Notes: generated by a model not told the origin, from the letters alone. DNA of 64,000 nt from Phymorhynchus buccinoides (GCA_017654935.2 CM065697.1:46112209-46176208), one strand, 5' to 3'. Positions 21,424 through 31,944 are shown, counted from the first letter of the stretch. Numbers and translations: made by a program.

Positions 21424-21769
21424 AGCAGGTAAAAGGTTATCAGAGTGGAATCGACAACAAAAAATGAATAAACAAACAAAACAAAAACTGTTGTCTCAGA
21501 ATGAAGATGAATCAGCCATAAGCGCAATACCAGTTAAAAAAGAAGAAATCAAACAAAGCAATGTGAATTTTGATGCTGTATTGTTTACTGTTGGTGTGGT
21601 TGCTGGTGTTGGTTATTTGTCTTATAAATTATATAAAACACACATGCAACCAAAGCTAGAAAAACGAGTAGAAGTACAAACAACACAATCAGAAAAAGCA
21701 GCAAACAAACAAGAAAAACAAAAACCAAAAAGCCCAAAACCTGAGAGCGATCCATTTTTAATGCAATAA
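21329..21769 (+). CDS. 146-aa single-pass membrane protein overlapping upstream gene
   Basis: The ATG at 21329 is chosen because the upstream TTG at 21317 is unlikely as a start. The N-terminus is polar and Thr/Gln-rich, followed by RVEAGKRLSEWNRQQKMNKQ, a strongly basic helix. One membrane segment (VLFTVGVVAGVGYLSYKLY) comes next, then a Lys/Glu/Pro-rich tail ending in DPFLMQ. The first 95 nt overlap the end of the 182-aa gene in the +2 frame. This looks like a single-pass membrane protein with a basic extramembrane region that could bind nucleic acid or acidic lipid; that is inference. Confidence 0.65.
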   Translation: MKVTENQTNQTEQQTNPSPTVTKVTKSPGRVEAGKRLSEWNRQQKMNKQTKQKLLSQNEDESAISAIPVKKEEIKQSNVNFDAVLFTVGVVAGVGYLSYKLYKTHMQPKLEKRVEVQTTQSEKAANKQEKQKPKSPKPESDPFLMQ

Positions 21770-21778
21770 ATTATTGTT

Positions 21779-21996
21779 TTAGAACTTAATAAAAACTTAA
21801 GTAAGAACTTGAACTAGAACTTAAGTAAGAACTTGACAAGTGTTTGTGTTAGAACTTAATAAAAACTTGACACAACTTACAAAGAACTTATTAATAACTT
21901 GAAGTTGACTTAACAAGAACTTGAATAAGAACTTAAATAATTACTTGATTAAAAACTTAAATAATAACTTGATAAATCATTTTGTTAACTTAATAA
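21779..21996. repeat. AACTT motif array (iteron-like)
   Basis: About 15 copies of AACTT, mostly as RAACTTRA, in 218 bp at irregular 10-20-bp spacing, all in the same orientation. It directly follows the last element gene. Irregular direct repeats in a noncoding end could be protein-binding sites, for example for terminal protein, polymerase or integrase. Confidence 0.75.
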
Positions 21997-22002
21997 GGGG
22001 GC

Positions 22003-22003
<1 letters not shown>

Positions 22004-22088
<85 letters not shown>
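22004..22088. repeat. (GT)n microsatellite
   Basis: Uninterrupted (TG)n of more than 40 units, abutting the AACTT array. Confidence 0.95.
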
Positions 22089-22090
<2 letters not shown>

Positions 22091-22201
22091 AGCCTCTTTG
22101 CCTTTATTTTGAACAGGGCTATGGCTGTACGCTTATAAAGGGGATTAGTGTATGCATGCATTTAAAAAAAAAATGTTGTTTGTTCTCATTTTAGTTTGCA
22201 T

Positions 22202-22345
22202 GAACTAAGACAATCACTCTTCCAAGAGTGGTTGACACAGTTTTAGATCGAAGAACTAGGACAATCACTCTTGGAAGAGTAGTTGACACAGTTTTAGATC
22301 GAAGAACTAGGACAATCACTCTTGGAAGAGTGGTTGACACAGTTT
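22202..22345. repeat. 51-bp tandem repeat with internal hairpin
   Basis: 2.8 units start at 22202, 22253 and 22304. Each contains CACTCTTCCAAGAGTG or the variant CACTCTTGGAAGAGTG, a near-perfect palindrome. Confidence 0.85.
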
Positions 22346-23325
22346 TACTCAACAGTCGCTGGGCCGGTTGGTCACGCATGATTTGACATCAGAGCCCTCC
22401 CTTTTTTTCTTTTTTTTTCTCCCTAGGTCTTGGGACTCGCCTGTCTAGCCTGTCTGTCTGTCAGTTGGATTCTCTGTCTGTCTAGTCTGTCTTTTCGTGT
22501 CTGTCTGTCAGTTGGTTTCTTTGCCTGTCTGCCGTCTGTCTGTCTGTCTCTCTGTCTGTTTGTTTAGACTCTCCCTGTCGGTCTAGTCTGTCTTTTCGTC
22601 TGTCTGTCAGTTGGTTTCTCTGTCAACAAACCTGTCAGCCAGTCTATCAATCTGTCTTTACAAAACTAACAAACTCCTCATTATCTCTCATAGAATGACA
22701 TACTAAGTTAGGTACACTTGATTGATTATTTTGATTTGATTTAAACAGATCAGATGACGTTTGACTAGTAGATTCCATTGTTTGTTTTTCTCAAAGCTTG
22801 TCTTATATCACAACGCAACGCACAGACTTGTTTACTCTTTGCTGTCTTTTGCTGGAATGGCAGCTAAGGCAAATTCATGAAGTAAACGTCAGCGGTCACG
22901 TGATTCACAGAGCATTCTGATTGGTTTAAGTCAATCACCTGATGTACTTGTCGTCGCGCCACACAGAAAACATGCTAAGTCACGTCTAAAGAAATGAATA
23001 CTCAGTGTTTTATACTCGACTGAGCATGCTTATTACTGATATATGATCTTTTAATTGTATGTGTTGTCTGTCTGACTGTCTCTTCTCTCAGTGTGTGCGC
23101 GCTAATCACATATAATAAATAACGTTAGAATACTCAATCTGGATCGTGAAAAATAACCTCCTACAAAGTGCGTGTGATGTTGTCGAATCAAAAGAAGAAA
23201 AAAATAAAATAAAACAAAAGCTAAAAAAAGAGAAATTTTGTAAACTAGTATTAAAAACAGATTTCCCTAGTCAGTACAAATGTTTGTGAAGAAAAATCAG
23301 AACGTGTAGAATATTTTATGAGAAT
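22346..23325. other. No gene seen; (CTGT)n-rich tract
   Basis: 22430-22650 is rich in CTGTCTGT tetranucleotides with a repeated CAGTTGGTTTCT. The rest, to 23325, is AT-rich with no recognised feature. Confidence 0.55.
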
Positions 23326-23455
23326 TTCCTTTTTTTTTCCTCCTTAAAAGTAGTTTTTGTATCTAAAATGGGTTTTAAAAAGTTTGCTTTTTTACTTTTT
23401 TTCACCCTTAAAGTAGTGTTTTTGTATCTAAAATGGGGTTTTAAAAAGTCTGAGC
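23326..23455. repeat. Two-copy direct repeat of about 70 bp
   Basis: TTTTTGTATCTAAAATGGG and TTTTAAAAAGT occur twice in the same order. Confidence 0.7.
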
Positions 23456-23491
23456 CAGAACCGGTATTCTTACGTTCTCTAACATAGTTAT

Positions 23492-23492
<1 letters not shown>

Positions 23493-23565
<73 letters not shown>
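23493..23565. repeat. (CA)n microsatellite
   Basis: Uninterrupted (CA)n. Confidence 0.95.
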
Positions 23566-23566
<1 letters not shown>

Positions 23567-23862
23567 TGTACACACGCTTGTCACAATTTGTACATAGGCC
23601 TACACTTGTCATACCTTGTACACACGCTTGTCACAACATTCTAGTCATAGAATATGTGTAACATAACTAGCGAGAGACACTGTCAGGCGAGGAATAGAAT
23701 GGGGTTAGCTGATACGGATCTTGCTGCACCCTTTTTATTTGCGCACTCTTTCACAAATACGAAAAGAGAAGTAGGCGTACATTGGAATGGGATAGATGGA
23801 CTGCATTTCTCCGACTGTCGGAGTGTCTGTCTCTGTCTAACAATTCTTTTCTCTCCTTCTCA

Positions 23863-23949
23863 AGCATGCAATGAAAACCCCAACAACCACAACAACAAAC
23901 GTAAACAAAATATATGCTGCAGAAATGCACGCGTTCACACAATATGCAC

Positions 23950-24042
<93 letters not shown>

Positions 24043-24048
24043 TTGTGC

Positions 24049-24114
<66 letters not shown>
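23863..24114 (-). repeat. Microsatellite-associated repeat, inverted copy of 1898-2091
   Basis: AGCATGCAATGAAAACCCC and the following about 80 bp match the flank at 2000-2091 in reverse complement, followed by (CT)n 23950-24042 and (GT)n 24052-24113. Confidence 0.8.
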
Positions 24115-24823
<709 letters not shown>

Positions 24824-25900
24824 TTACAAAACGTTAATATTCATGAGGTGAGTTTTTTTATTTTTTTTCATAAATGGATTCCTGTTTTTCATGCATTTCA
24901 ATTTTCTTGGTAACTGGTTCCATAAGTTTCCACCTGAATAAAGAAAACTTGATTTGTATATTGGTCGAGGGAATGACAGTGAATGGCTATGTCTATGTTG
25001 GTTGGCTTCAAAAGTGCTCGTTATCTTTTTCAGAGCATATCCGTTCACAACGTTATGCATACATAATGCTTTATTGAAGAAAAGTCTGTTGTGAAGTGTT
25101 AATATGTTTAGATTTTTGTAGTCATCACTTGTTAAGGAACTTGATTTTAACTAAATCAATTTAACAGCTTTTTTATATATACGATGAACAATTTTCAAAT
25201 TGGTCTCACTACAGTTATCCCACAATGTTGACGCATAATCAATCAATGATAGAACGTGGGCATTAAAGAAGAGCTTACGAGAATGAATATCTAATAAGTT
25301 TTTGATTTTAGTCAATTGGAACGTTTTTTGGGAAAGACGTTTTCCCAAGGATACAATCTGATCAGTCCAAGAGAGATCTTTGTCAACAATGATGCCTAAT
25401 GTTTTATGAGAGTCAACTTCTTCAATTTTGTTCTTTTGTATATATAAAGATGGAAATTTGTTCTTCATTTTTGGCCGTTTTTGCCTTGTTGTTATGTACA
25501 TGCACTTTGTTTTGTTTGTATTTAAGGACATGTGATTTAATACAGTCCAGGTGACTATATTTTGAATACTATTTTGAAGTTTACATCCTAGTTTTTCGGC
25601 ATCAGAATCACTGGAGTGAACAGACGTATCATCTGCAAACATTTCACATTTACTTGAAATAGAACAGGGTAAATCATTCACATGAAGAGAAAATAAGAGA
25701 GGGCCAAGCACAGAGCCTTGAGGTAGTCCATACTTGACTGGCAATCGTGCTGAAATTGTATTGTTTATAACCACTGACTGCACTCGATCACTTAAAAAGG
25801 ATGACATCAGATTTTTAAATTCTGGAGTTAGCTTATAAAGTTCTAGTTTTCGTAGCAACAGAGAATGGTTAATCATATCAAAAGCTTTTTTAAAGACCAA
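24824..25900 (-). pseudogene. 5'-truncated LINE ORF2 (RT to C-terminus), one in-frame stop
   Basis: Minus strand. RT motifs appear in order: FKKAFDMINHSLLL (palm), LPQGSVLGPLLF, MFADDTS (catalytic FADD) and LNTNKTKCMYI. The thumb/linker region is KIEEVDSHKTLGIIVD, and the C-terminal YASTLWDNCS block follows. A TAG at 25151-25153 interrupts the frame; the same frame then continues (KSSSLTSDDYKNLNIL...LWNQLPRKLK) to TAA at 24824. The 5' end is cut at about 25900 within the palm, exactly where the copy at 1-241 is cut. A related but distinct copy is on the plus strand at 51341-52003. A Jockey/CR1-superfamily LINE is likely. Confidence 0.85.
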
Positions 25901-26683
25901 AAGTGGAATTTGTTCAAGTCTTCTACTTAATTTTTTTATGTTTCACAAACCTTGGCCTGTTGTATCTTTTATGCTATGCTATATATGTGTCACGGGAAAT
26001 TTTGGAATCCGGGAAAATTCGGAATTTCCCCGAGTTTGGGAAATTTGGAATTGTGTTTTTTCCCAGATTGGTCTCGGTAAAATTCAGAATTCTGATTTCC
26101 CCCTGGAAAATTCCGATTTTCCCCAAGCTTACAACGAAGTTAAATTAATTGTGTGTGAAAAAGAAAAAACCCTTGAAACTTGAAAGTTTAAAGGGGCACC
26201 CTGACGGATGAAGTTTTGTAAGAAACACGTCGAGATCATCGAGAAAACACCCTTTACAGAGATTGCAACACTCACTTTGCTCTGGTTTCCTAGAACTCAA
26301 ATCGGCGATTCCTCCGTGGCGGAGGTGCTGGAAGTCAAATTATTTCACCCAAAGAGAAGACGTGTGCCGTCTCTTTTCTAATGGCCGCCAAATCGTTTGC
26401 ACGAAATGTTCGCAATACAAGCCTTCTTTTTCTTTAATTTTTTAAATACAGTTTATCTAAAGGAGATTCGCTCACAACAAGGGAAATATCTCCAACTTGT
26501 TTTTGACTGCACTACAAAAAACAGAAGAAAACGCTTCAAGCACAATCATTGACCTCCACCCACCCCATCCAAAATGTCTACTCTCTCCGGCATCTCCTCC
26601 AAGGAGGAATCGCAGTTTTTACGGTTTAATTTCTAGGAAACCAGAGCAACGTAAGTGTTCCGATCCTTGAAAAGGCTGTCTTT
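25659..26683. repeat. Composite duplicated block, copy B
   Basis: Near-identical to 1-1028, covering the LINE 5' truncation point, the GGAAAATTCGG-motif spacer and the MITE. The right TIR of the MITE is missing: similarity ends at GGCTGTCTTT. Confidence 0.85.
26190..26683. mobile_element. Long-TIR MITE, copy 2 (right end truncated)
   Basis: Same left end as 532-1083. The last ~50 bp containing the right terminus are replaced by unrelated AT-rich DNA. Confidence 0.75.
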
Positions 26684-27145
26684 AGATAGTCCATTGACAC
26701 ATTATTGAACTTATTACGAAAACTGATAATTTTGTATTTAAAAAAAAGACTGCTGAAATATAAACAGCAAAACCCCATTTTTATATTTCTGCAGTCAATG
26801 TTTGATACAAGTTATTCGTTTTTGTAATAAATCCAATAATACGTCAATGGCCTATCCACGGACCTACATCTAATGTAGGTCCGTGGGCCTATCTAACGAT
26901 AGTCCGTTTTGACTCCAAGCCATCGAAATTTACGTAGTCTACTTTAGAAAGGAGGGGAGAAAATAACAGGCGGACAGACAGAAAGGTGTGTCTTTGCCAT
27001 GGCTAAAGGCAATCCACGCATAACTATGCAGAACATAACAGTATTTTGATGTAGCTTTGGTGTTCTAGCTCATGTCAATTGGTCTGACAGTCGTTTCCCA
27101 AGGCGAGAGAGTTGTGCGATTTGTAGTTGTTGTTGTTGGTGGTGG
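26684..27145. other. No gene seen; short perfect hairpin
   Basis: At 26856-26886 a 14-bp perfect stem (CCACGGACCTACAT / ATGTAGGTCCGTGG) has a 3-nt loop. 27000-27090 matches 33755-33845, a short dispersed repeat (CAATCCACGCATAACTATGC). Confidence 0.6.
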
Positions 27146-27181
<36 letters not shown>

Positions 27182-27430
27182 GCGTGTGCGTGTGCGTGTG
27201 CGTGCGTGTGTGCGTGCGTGCGTGTGCGTGCGTGCGTGTGTGCGTGCGTGCGTGTGCGTGTGCGCGCGCGCGCGCGCGCGCGTGTGTAGATACTTTACTG
27301 CATCCCTGAAGAAGAGACAGACAGTATTTTTCTCTCTTTTTCTTCATGTGCGCGCACTAGTGCGTGCATGCCTATGTCTGTGTGCGTGTGTGTGTGTGCG
27401 CGCGCACGCGCGTGCATGTGTGTCACACAC
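27146..27430. repeat. GT / GTGC / CG microsatellite
   Basis: (GT)n, (GTGC)n variants and (CG)n to about 27290, then a second shorter block at 27378-27425. Confidence 0.9.
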
Positions 27431-27766
27431 AGAATTTACGTAAAATTCTATCTTTATACGGTTATATCTTCATATTAATTAGGACATAAGTGGCGATTTG
27501 TTTCCCCCTGTGATACTTCTTAAACATCATGCTGCCAATATCAGTTGGACATTTTTTATCCGTCTCAAATAATTAAGAACATAAAAACTCGTTTTCTAGA
27601 CCATCTTGAGACGGTTTCCTTTTGGAGTAAGTGGCTGGGAGTTCCTAGGTTCGAATCTCACACGCACACATATGCTCGCGTACACGCTCACACAGACACG
27701 CACGCGCCGGCACAAGTGCAGACATTCACACCCAGACAAGCACACATCAGGTCATGAAGGGAAGGA
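27431..27766. other. No gene; possible SINE remnant
   Basis: 27648-27660 contains GGTTCGAATCTC, like a tRNA B box, but no matching A box was found. CA-like irregular repeats follow. Confidence 0.3.
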
Positions 27767-28050
27767 TTAGTAGTTACTTAGGAAACAGATCAATTTGGAG
27801 ATGGCGTTTGAATGTGGGTAGAGAAGGTGAGTGAGGCATCTGATTCCAAGTAACAGGAGCTTGATAGGCGAAAGAGCGTTGACCAAAGGTCTTAGTGCGG
27901 ACAGTGGTGATTCTATAGAGACGGGAGTCAGAGGAGGAACGCAAAGCTCGAGATGGTGTATAGAGATGCAACAGATCAGTGATATGTTCAGGACAGGAAG
28001 ACTCGATAGATTTGAAGCAGAGAGAGGCAATCATTATGATGTTTATAGTT
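27767..28050 (-). pseudogene. CR1/L2-like LINE ORF2 C-terminus
   Basis: The minus-strand frame from about 28034 gives LLHLYTPSRALRSSSDSRLY, FGQRSFAYQAPVTWNQMP and FKRHLQIDLF. This is the conserved tail ofRT-bearing CR1/L2/Rex-type LINEs (DLL..Y.P.R.LRSS....G.R.F...AP..WN.LP...FK..LK..LF). The upstream RT domain is missing, and a different LINE fragment abuts it at 28085. Confidence 0.75.
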
Positions 28051-28084
28051 ATTATTTAATCTAATGAAAAATGTATAACTAAAT

Positions 28085-28400
28085 TCCAATCCCCACCCAT
28101 TATTAAATGATCAAATTCAATTCCCTTTATATGCTCCTCTAATTCTGTGTTAGAAACCCTGGGTTGTCTCTATTAGGCCCATAAATACTTGCTACCAAGA
28201 GTGTTTTCCCATTGATTGACCGTGACAAACAGATAGTTTCCTCCCTGTTCTTCATATACATTTTAAGCTTTAAATTCAAAATTGTTGTTAAACAATATGG
28301 CTGCGCCCCTATAATTCGAGGTGTACCGTGCAAAAACAAGCAGGTATAGGCCCAACACCATTCTGCTTTAACATATTTTTCAATCTTTGAGTATTCTATG
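28085..28400 (-). pseudogene. L1-like LINE endonuclease fragment, frameshifted
   Basis: Across two minus-strand frames the sequence reads AAILFNNNFEFK, then INGKTLLVASIYGPNRDNPG. These match the RGVAILF...N and IYGPN.DNP.F motifs of L1-clade APE endonucleases. A frameshift lies near 28270-28310. No RT follows. Confidence 0.65.
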
Positions 28401-28515
28401 TGGACATCTTAATGTAACAAATACATTGAAAAAGCCTTAGACCTGAGATAATGAAAAACATCCCTGCGCTTTCTACGGGTTTCTTTGATTTGACATTTGG
28501 GGTACTTTTTGTACA

Positions 28516-28535
28516 CACGCACACGCACACGCACG

Positions 28536-28604
<69 letters not shown>
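28516..28604. repeat. (CA)n microsatellite
   Basis: Nearly pure (CA)n with a CACG-rich left edge. Confidence 0.95.
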
Positions 28605-28605
<1 letters not shown>

Positions 28606-28878
28606 AGTCACTTAAATTTAACTGTTACTCGTCTTAGTAGTAACTGAGAAAGAATGACATGAATCTTTGAGTTCACTTTCGTTTTATGAGTTATCAAACT
28701 TTTTGTTGTGGATTTCAAAGAGCGGTTGCTTAACTTTTTGGCACGTGTTTATTTGTACTGGAAGAACACCACCACCCCTCCCCATCCCCCTCCCGGTATC
28801 CACACGGGGGTGGTTGAAGAATAAAAAGTAACAGGACCAAAGTCACGGGGGAAAAGTAACAGATAATTTTAAGGGACT

Positions 28879-28931
<53 letters not shown>

Positions 28932-28936
28932 AAACC
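28605..28936. other. R2 repeat end and (GT)n; no gene
   Basis: 28745-28810 carries a GGTATCCACACGGGGG end like family R2. (GT)n occupies 28881-28927. Confidence 0.55.
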
Positions 28937-29230
28937 CTTCACCAACCACCTGCCCTACTAACACAAGAGCAGCCCTTCATACCACCTGCATTATCATCAC
29001 AAGAGTAACCCTTCACCAGCCTCCACCTGCCCTACCAACGCAAGAGTGGTATTTCACCAGCCAAACCTGCCCTACCAACACATGAGCAGCTATCACGGCC
29101 CACAGACCCTGCCAATGCAAGACTAATGCTTCTTCAACCTTACCTGCCCTACTCACACAAGAGCAGCCCTTCACAGTCCCACCTGCCCTCCCATCACAAG
29201 AGCAGTCCTTCACCAACCCACCTGTCCTCT
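28937..29230. repeat. Minisatellite, about 7.5 diverged units of 36-41 bp
   Basis: Unit core ACCTGCCCTAcCAaCACAAGAGCAGcCCTTCAC (shown here as ACCTGCCCTA, CACAAGAGCAG, CCTTCAC). Units vary by substitutions and small indels. Confidence 0.75.
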
Positions 29231-29632
29231 GTGTGTGTATGTGGTGTGTGAGTGTGTGTGTGTCATTTAGCGTCTATCCACTTCTCGTGATATTAGACGG
29301 CCCCTGTGTGTCTGTGTCTGTGTCTGGTGTGTGTGTGTGTGACTTTTTTGTCGGTTACTTTTTTTTCCTAGGCAAATTTGTTACTTTTTTCCTGTTACTT
29401 TTTTCCCGATCATCCACGGGGATGCCCTAATCTTCATAACTGTGTCTTTCCAAGAAAGTCAGTTTTGCAGCAGGATTCACTGCATGTGTTTTCAAACATT
29501 TCATTGCTTTTTTCCCCATTTGTTGAATTGTACATGCACGCATTCATATTTGTCATTACTATTTGAGTGTTCATAAACAGATTGAAATGTTATCATTTTG
29601 TGAGTGTTTTGTCTTATCGCGCGCGCACGTGC

Positions 29633-29634
<2 letters not shown>
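29231..29634. other. No gene seen
   Basis: Short GT runs at 29233-29260 and 29320-29340 and repeated GTTACTTTTTT at 29350-29405. No coding signal. Confidence 0.4.
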
Positions 29635-29683
<49 letters not shown>

Positions 29684-29739
29684 TGCGTGCGTGTGTGTGT
29701 GTGTGTGTATGTGTGTGAGTGAGTGAGACAGAGAGAGGA

Positions 29740-29772
<33 letters not shown>

Positions 29773-29800
29773 TGTGAGAATCTTATCAAGAGACTGACAG
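29635..29800. repeat. GT / GTGC / GA / CAGA compound microsatellite
   Basis: (GT)n with (CGTG)n, then (GA)n and (CAGA)n. Confidence 0.9.
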
Positions 29801-30153
29801 AGGAAGAGATTCATTGACTTTTCCGACATGTTTCTTTCGTTTTAAGAACAGTTTTTGTTTGTGGCTCAAGCCACAAACCTATAACTCACTTTGTCGGTCG
29901 GTCGGTCTGTCTGTCTGTCGGTCGGTCTGTCCAAAATTGTTGCACTTCGAATCGAGGCTACACTTCAAATTGAGGCCGCTCTTTAAAATGATGTATTTTA
30001 AAAGCGTACAAAATAATAAACATACGTAATACAGACACTACAACAGACACGACGAGTATGCGGTGCTTCTTTTGATGAGTATAAGTAGGATACATAGTTT
30101 TAAATGTTTTCCAAAAGATATAAAAAGTTACGAAATGGTGCAGAGATAACATT

Positions 30154-30311
30154 CTGGGCCTGTATTCACGTTGAGATAGCATGCGACTTAGCATCATGCT
30201 AACTTAGAAGCTCTTCCAAAAGTCCTATTAAATCCTATAGGACATTGGAAGAGCTTCTAAGTTAGCATCATGCTAAGTCTCATGCTATCTCAACGTGAAT
30301 ACAGGCCCTGG
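30154..30311. mobile_element. 158-bp near-perfect palindrome (foldback MITE)
   Basis: Left arm GGGCCTGTATTCACGTTGAG...AAGCTCTTCCAA is mirrored by TTGGAAGAGCTTC...CTCAACGTGAATACAGGCCC, with a loop of about 25 bp. The CAGGGCCTGTATTC-type terminus resembles hAT-like MITE ends; no TSD was confirmed. Confidence 0.75.
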
Positions 30312-30439
30312 TTTACAGATTAAAATTATTGAAAAGCCAGGGGAGGTGACTCATGATTGGAGTGGTAAAAATAGACCGCGTGCCACAAACTATTGCGATT
30401 TCGCGCTTGTTTTACTTTGAAGGACGCACGTAAGCATTC

Positions 30440-30830
30440 AAATGTTAGAACCAGGCAAACCCGCCTCGTTCTGTGCGTGCCAGAACACACCAGCCAGTCT
30501 GTCGGGAAATGACACCTATTCCTTTTTTGGGAGTGCCCCACAAAACGGGTTCCCTGTCGTACTTCCCACTAAACCAGCGAGCAGACGACATTCTTGCCTT
30601 CTAAAGAAGATACACATTATTTTGTACCTTGCCGTTTGTACCCGGACCGTTTCGATCTTTACCTTTAGATAGAGAAGAGGTAAGTTCGGAAATGTCTTTT
30701 TCATTGATATATTGTGTAAGACGTATTTGTTTTAAACTTTGTACTGTTGTAAACTAGTATTCCAACTGAACAAGAAAGAAAAGCTAGAGTCCTGTGGTAA
30801 TATATTGTAGGAACCTTAGATTCTTGTTTT
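30440..30830 (+). repeat. Dispersed repeat R3, copy B
   Basis: Shares GGGAAATGACACCTA, GCGAGCAGACGACATTCT and TTTTTCATTGATATATT in order with 10080-10300. Confidence 0.55.
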
Positions 30831-31059
30831 GTGTGTGTGTGTCAAATCCTAATGAAATTTATGTCATTGGAAAGAGCTCGAAAAGACCTTTAAAGTGATA
30901 CCCAAATTATCAAAATCGGTCGAAAATAGAGAAATTTACGACGTTTTAAAATGATAGCCTTTTTTACATGAGCTACATAAGAAAAAGTTGATCAACTCGA
31001 TCGTCAGTGTGACTCGGCAAGAAGAAAAACAAAATGTCGGACATGGTCGGACTAGGCTA
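30831..31059. other. No gene seen
   Basis: AT-rich unique-looking DNA with no recognisable motif. Confidence 0.3.
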
Positions 31060-31710
31060 ACACCTCTTCTTCTTCTTCTCTTTGGGGCCCACGATCATTA
31101 AATTGATCATTCTGGCACCCTTAGGAAAAAAAAGACTGAAAAAAGCGGGGTCGGTTCCATCTGACACAGGGCCTAAGCTGCTGCATGGTCATAGGGGTGT
31201 TCGGGTTTAGTGACCCAGCCAGCTCGCGCCCGCTGCTCGGGTCTGAGCGTGATGCTGCGTCCTGGAAACAGGGTGTGGAGGGAGCGGGGGGGGGGGGGGG
31301 GGGGGGGGGGGTGGTATTATTGACGATCCCCTTGTCGCATGAAAAAAGGTAGCTCGTAAAAATAAAAAGCTCGCTACTATGAGAGTCTGTATTTGCGACA
31401 ACCACAAATTTCACTTTTTCTGTACTTTAACCATTTAACTAACTCTAACCCTAACCCTAACCCTAACCCTATCCCTAACCCTAGAAAAAAGTGAAATTTG
31501 TGGTTCATGCTCAATGTCGCAAATACACACTGTCATAGGTAGCGAGCTTTTTATTTTTACGAGCTACCTATTTTCATGCGACACCCCTTGCACCGCTGAC
31601 CCACTGGGGGTAGGAGCAGAGGTCGTCCTGCCACAGATCATTCCACTCCCTGATGGTCCTTGGGAGGAATGCATTTGATCGGTACTTAGTGCGGCATTGA
31701 AATCTTTTAA
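31060..31710 (-). pseudogene. LINE ORF2 C-terminus and 3' UTR, interrupted by palindrome
   Basis: On the minus strand 31705-31590 reads RTKYRSNAFLPRTIREWNDL, then WQDDLC, a common LINE ORF2 C-terminal pattern. The remainder down to a (GAA)n tail near 31060 looks like its 3' UTR. A 251-bp palindromic element at 31333-31583 interrupts it, and a G/C tract sits at 31288-31311. Confidence 0.6.
31333..31583. mobile_element. Palindromic element with telomere-repeat centre
   Basis: Ends TGTCGCATGAAAA and TTTTCATGCGACA are perfect inverted copies, and arms of about 90 bp match through GGTAGCTCGTAAAAATAAAA, GTATTTGCGACA and CCACAAATTTCACTTTTT. CCCCT at 31328-31332 and 31584-31588 is a 5-bp TSD; removing the insert restores the LINE sequence. 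The centre (31439-31482) is (CCCTAA)n with one CCCTAT variant. No ORF. Confidence 0.85.
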
Positions 31711-31944
31711 ATTATAGGCCGTGGCCTCCGATTAGATTAACCTCGATTATAAACTTACATGCACCAAATTTGGCACACTTGTAGCAAATTGCTATTATGC
31801 TATTATTTTCATTAAAGTCGGGTTCAGTTCTGCTCGACAGAGGAATCAGACCTAAACATTTGAGCGCCTGACACTGACTCGCGAACTTGCGTCCACCTGT
31901 AAACAATAACCGGTCAAGACTAACGGGACAAGAACGAACGAACG

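Larger units (their letters stand above)
15100..21996. mobile_element. Polinton/Maverick-like element (left end lost in gap)
   Basis: A contiguous AT-rich gene cluster in otherwise gene-poor, repeat-rich DNA. It holds a protein-primed family B DNA polymerase, a retroviral-type integrase, two small putative membrane proteins, two divergent small genes and a coiled-coil protein. Polymerase plus this integrase is the defining pair of Polintons/Mavericks and adintovirus-like elements. No major or minor capsid, FtsK-like ATPase or adenain-like protease is visible in the 6.9 kb. Neither terminal inverted repeat nor TSD could be found, because the left end is in the gap. Three genes carry one frameshift each. 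The right limit is set at the end of the AACTT array and is a guess. Confidence 0.8.

Noticed and set aside
22202..22345. CRISPR-like array
   Set aside because: Units are directly contiguous without unique spacers, and the genome is eukaryotic.
27600..27670. Candidate SINE head with GGTTCGAATCTC
   Set aside because: B-box-like sequence only; no A box and no match to the 3' domain of the other SINEs.
31439..31482. True chromosome end or fusion scar
   Set aside because: Only about seven telomere units, inside a palindrome with a TSD and flanked by a LINE on both sides.
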